Positions 5,483-5,559 of a stretch of DNA of 5,559 bases are shown here, piece by piece. Origin of the DNA: Fusobacteriaceae bacterium (lineage in GTDB: Bacteria > Fusobacteriota > Fusobacteriia > Fusobacteriales > Fusobacteriaceae). Below the pieces are notes generated by a model. The model made no database searches. It was not told where the DNA came from and saw only the letters and a program-made list of their open reading frames with translations. The stretch is from positions 1-5,559 of the forward strand of contig DAOUPY010000126.1 of the NCBI GenBank assembly GCA_030625925.1. Direction: 5' to 3'. A program made the position numbers and the translations under genes. Positions within the stretch are counted from its first letter, which is position 1, and each line of letters starts with the position of its first letter.

Positions 5483-5559
5483 CTTTACTTCACCCCTACC
5501 TTTTTCTTTAAAAATTCAGAATTAAAATACGATATTAATAAAAGAATAAAAATACAAAC

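Overview
The window is strongly AT-rich, with A/T-ending codons and AGGAGG- or AAGGGGG-type ribosome binding sites. This fits an anaerobic, low-GC bacterium; Fusobacteriota is my best guess and Clostridia the alternative. That placement is an impression from protein style and base composition, not a measured assignment.

Layout: (1) Positions 1-487 look like a genomic scrapyard. There is a minus-strand 3' fragment of an IscU/NifU Fe-S scaffold gene (70-189) and a plus-strand 3' fragment of a MinD/ParA-type P-loop ATPase carrying a one-base frameshift (231-487). The ATPase fragment ends inside a perfect 16-bp hairpin terminator (470-508). (2) A small Cys/His-rich protein of unknown function lies on the minus strand (579-812), preceded by a possible 21-codon leader ORF whose stop overlaps its start codon. 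(3) A divergent plus-strand gene (1067-1570) encodes a stand-alone cyclic-nucleotide-binding-type domain without a DNA-binding domain. (4) Positions 1748-5482 hold a minus-strand run read in the order tusA-like, DUF3343, then pstB-, pstS-, pstC- and pstA-like genes.

The last block is the most interesting part. The four transporter genes form a complete Pst-type ABC importer: lipoprotein binding protein, two permeases and an ATPase. They are in the unusual order B-S-C-A, and no phoU appears in the window. Residues normally diagnostic of phosphate transport are altered in PstS and PstA. The importer sits directly downstream of a TusA/DUF3343 pair, families linked to sulfur or selenium carrier chemistry. 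An attractive hypothesis is an importer for an anion other than phosphate, perhaps a sulfur or selenium oxyanion, tied to sulfur/selenium trafficking. Against this, the 74-bp gap between DUF3343 and pstB contains what looks like a tiny IS6-family transposase relic plus a terminal-inverted-repeat-like core. The juxtaposition may therefore be an insertion-sequence-mediated join rather than an ancestral operon.

No rRNA, tRNA, CRISPR array or intact mobile element was seen.
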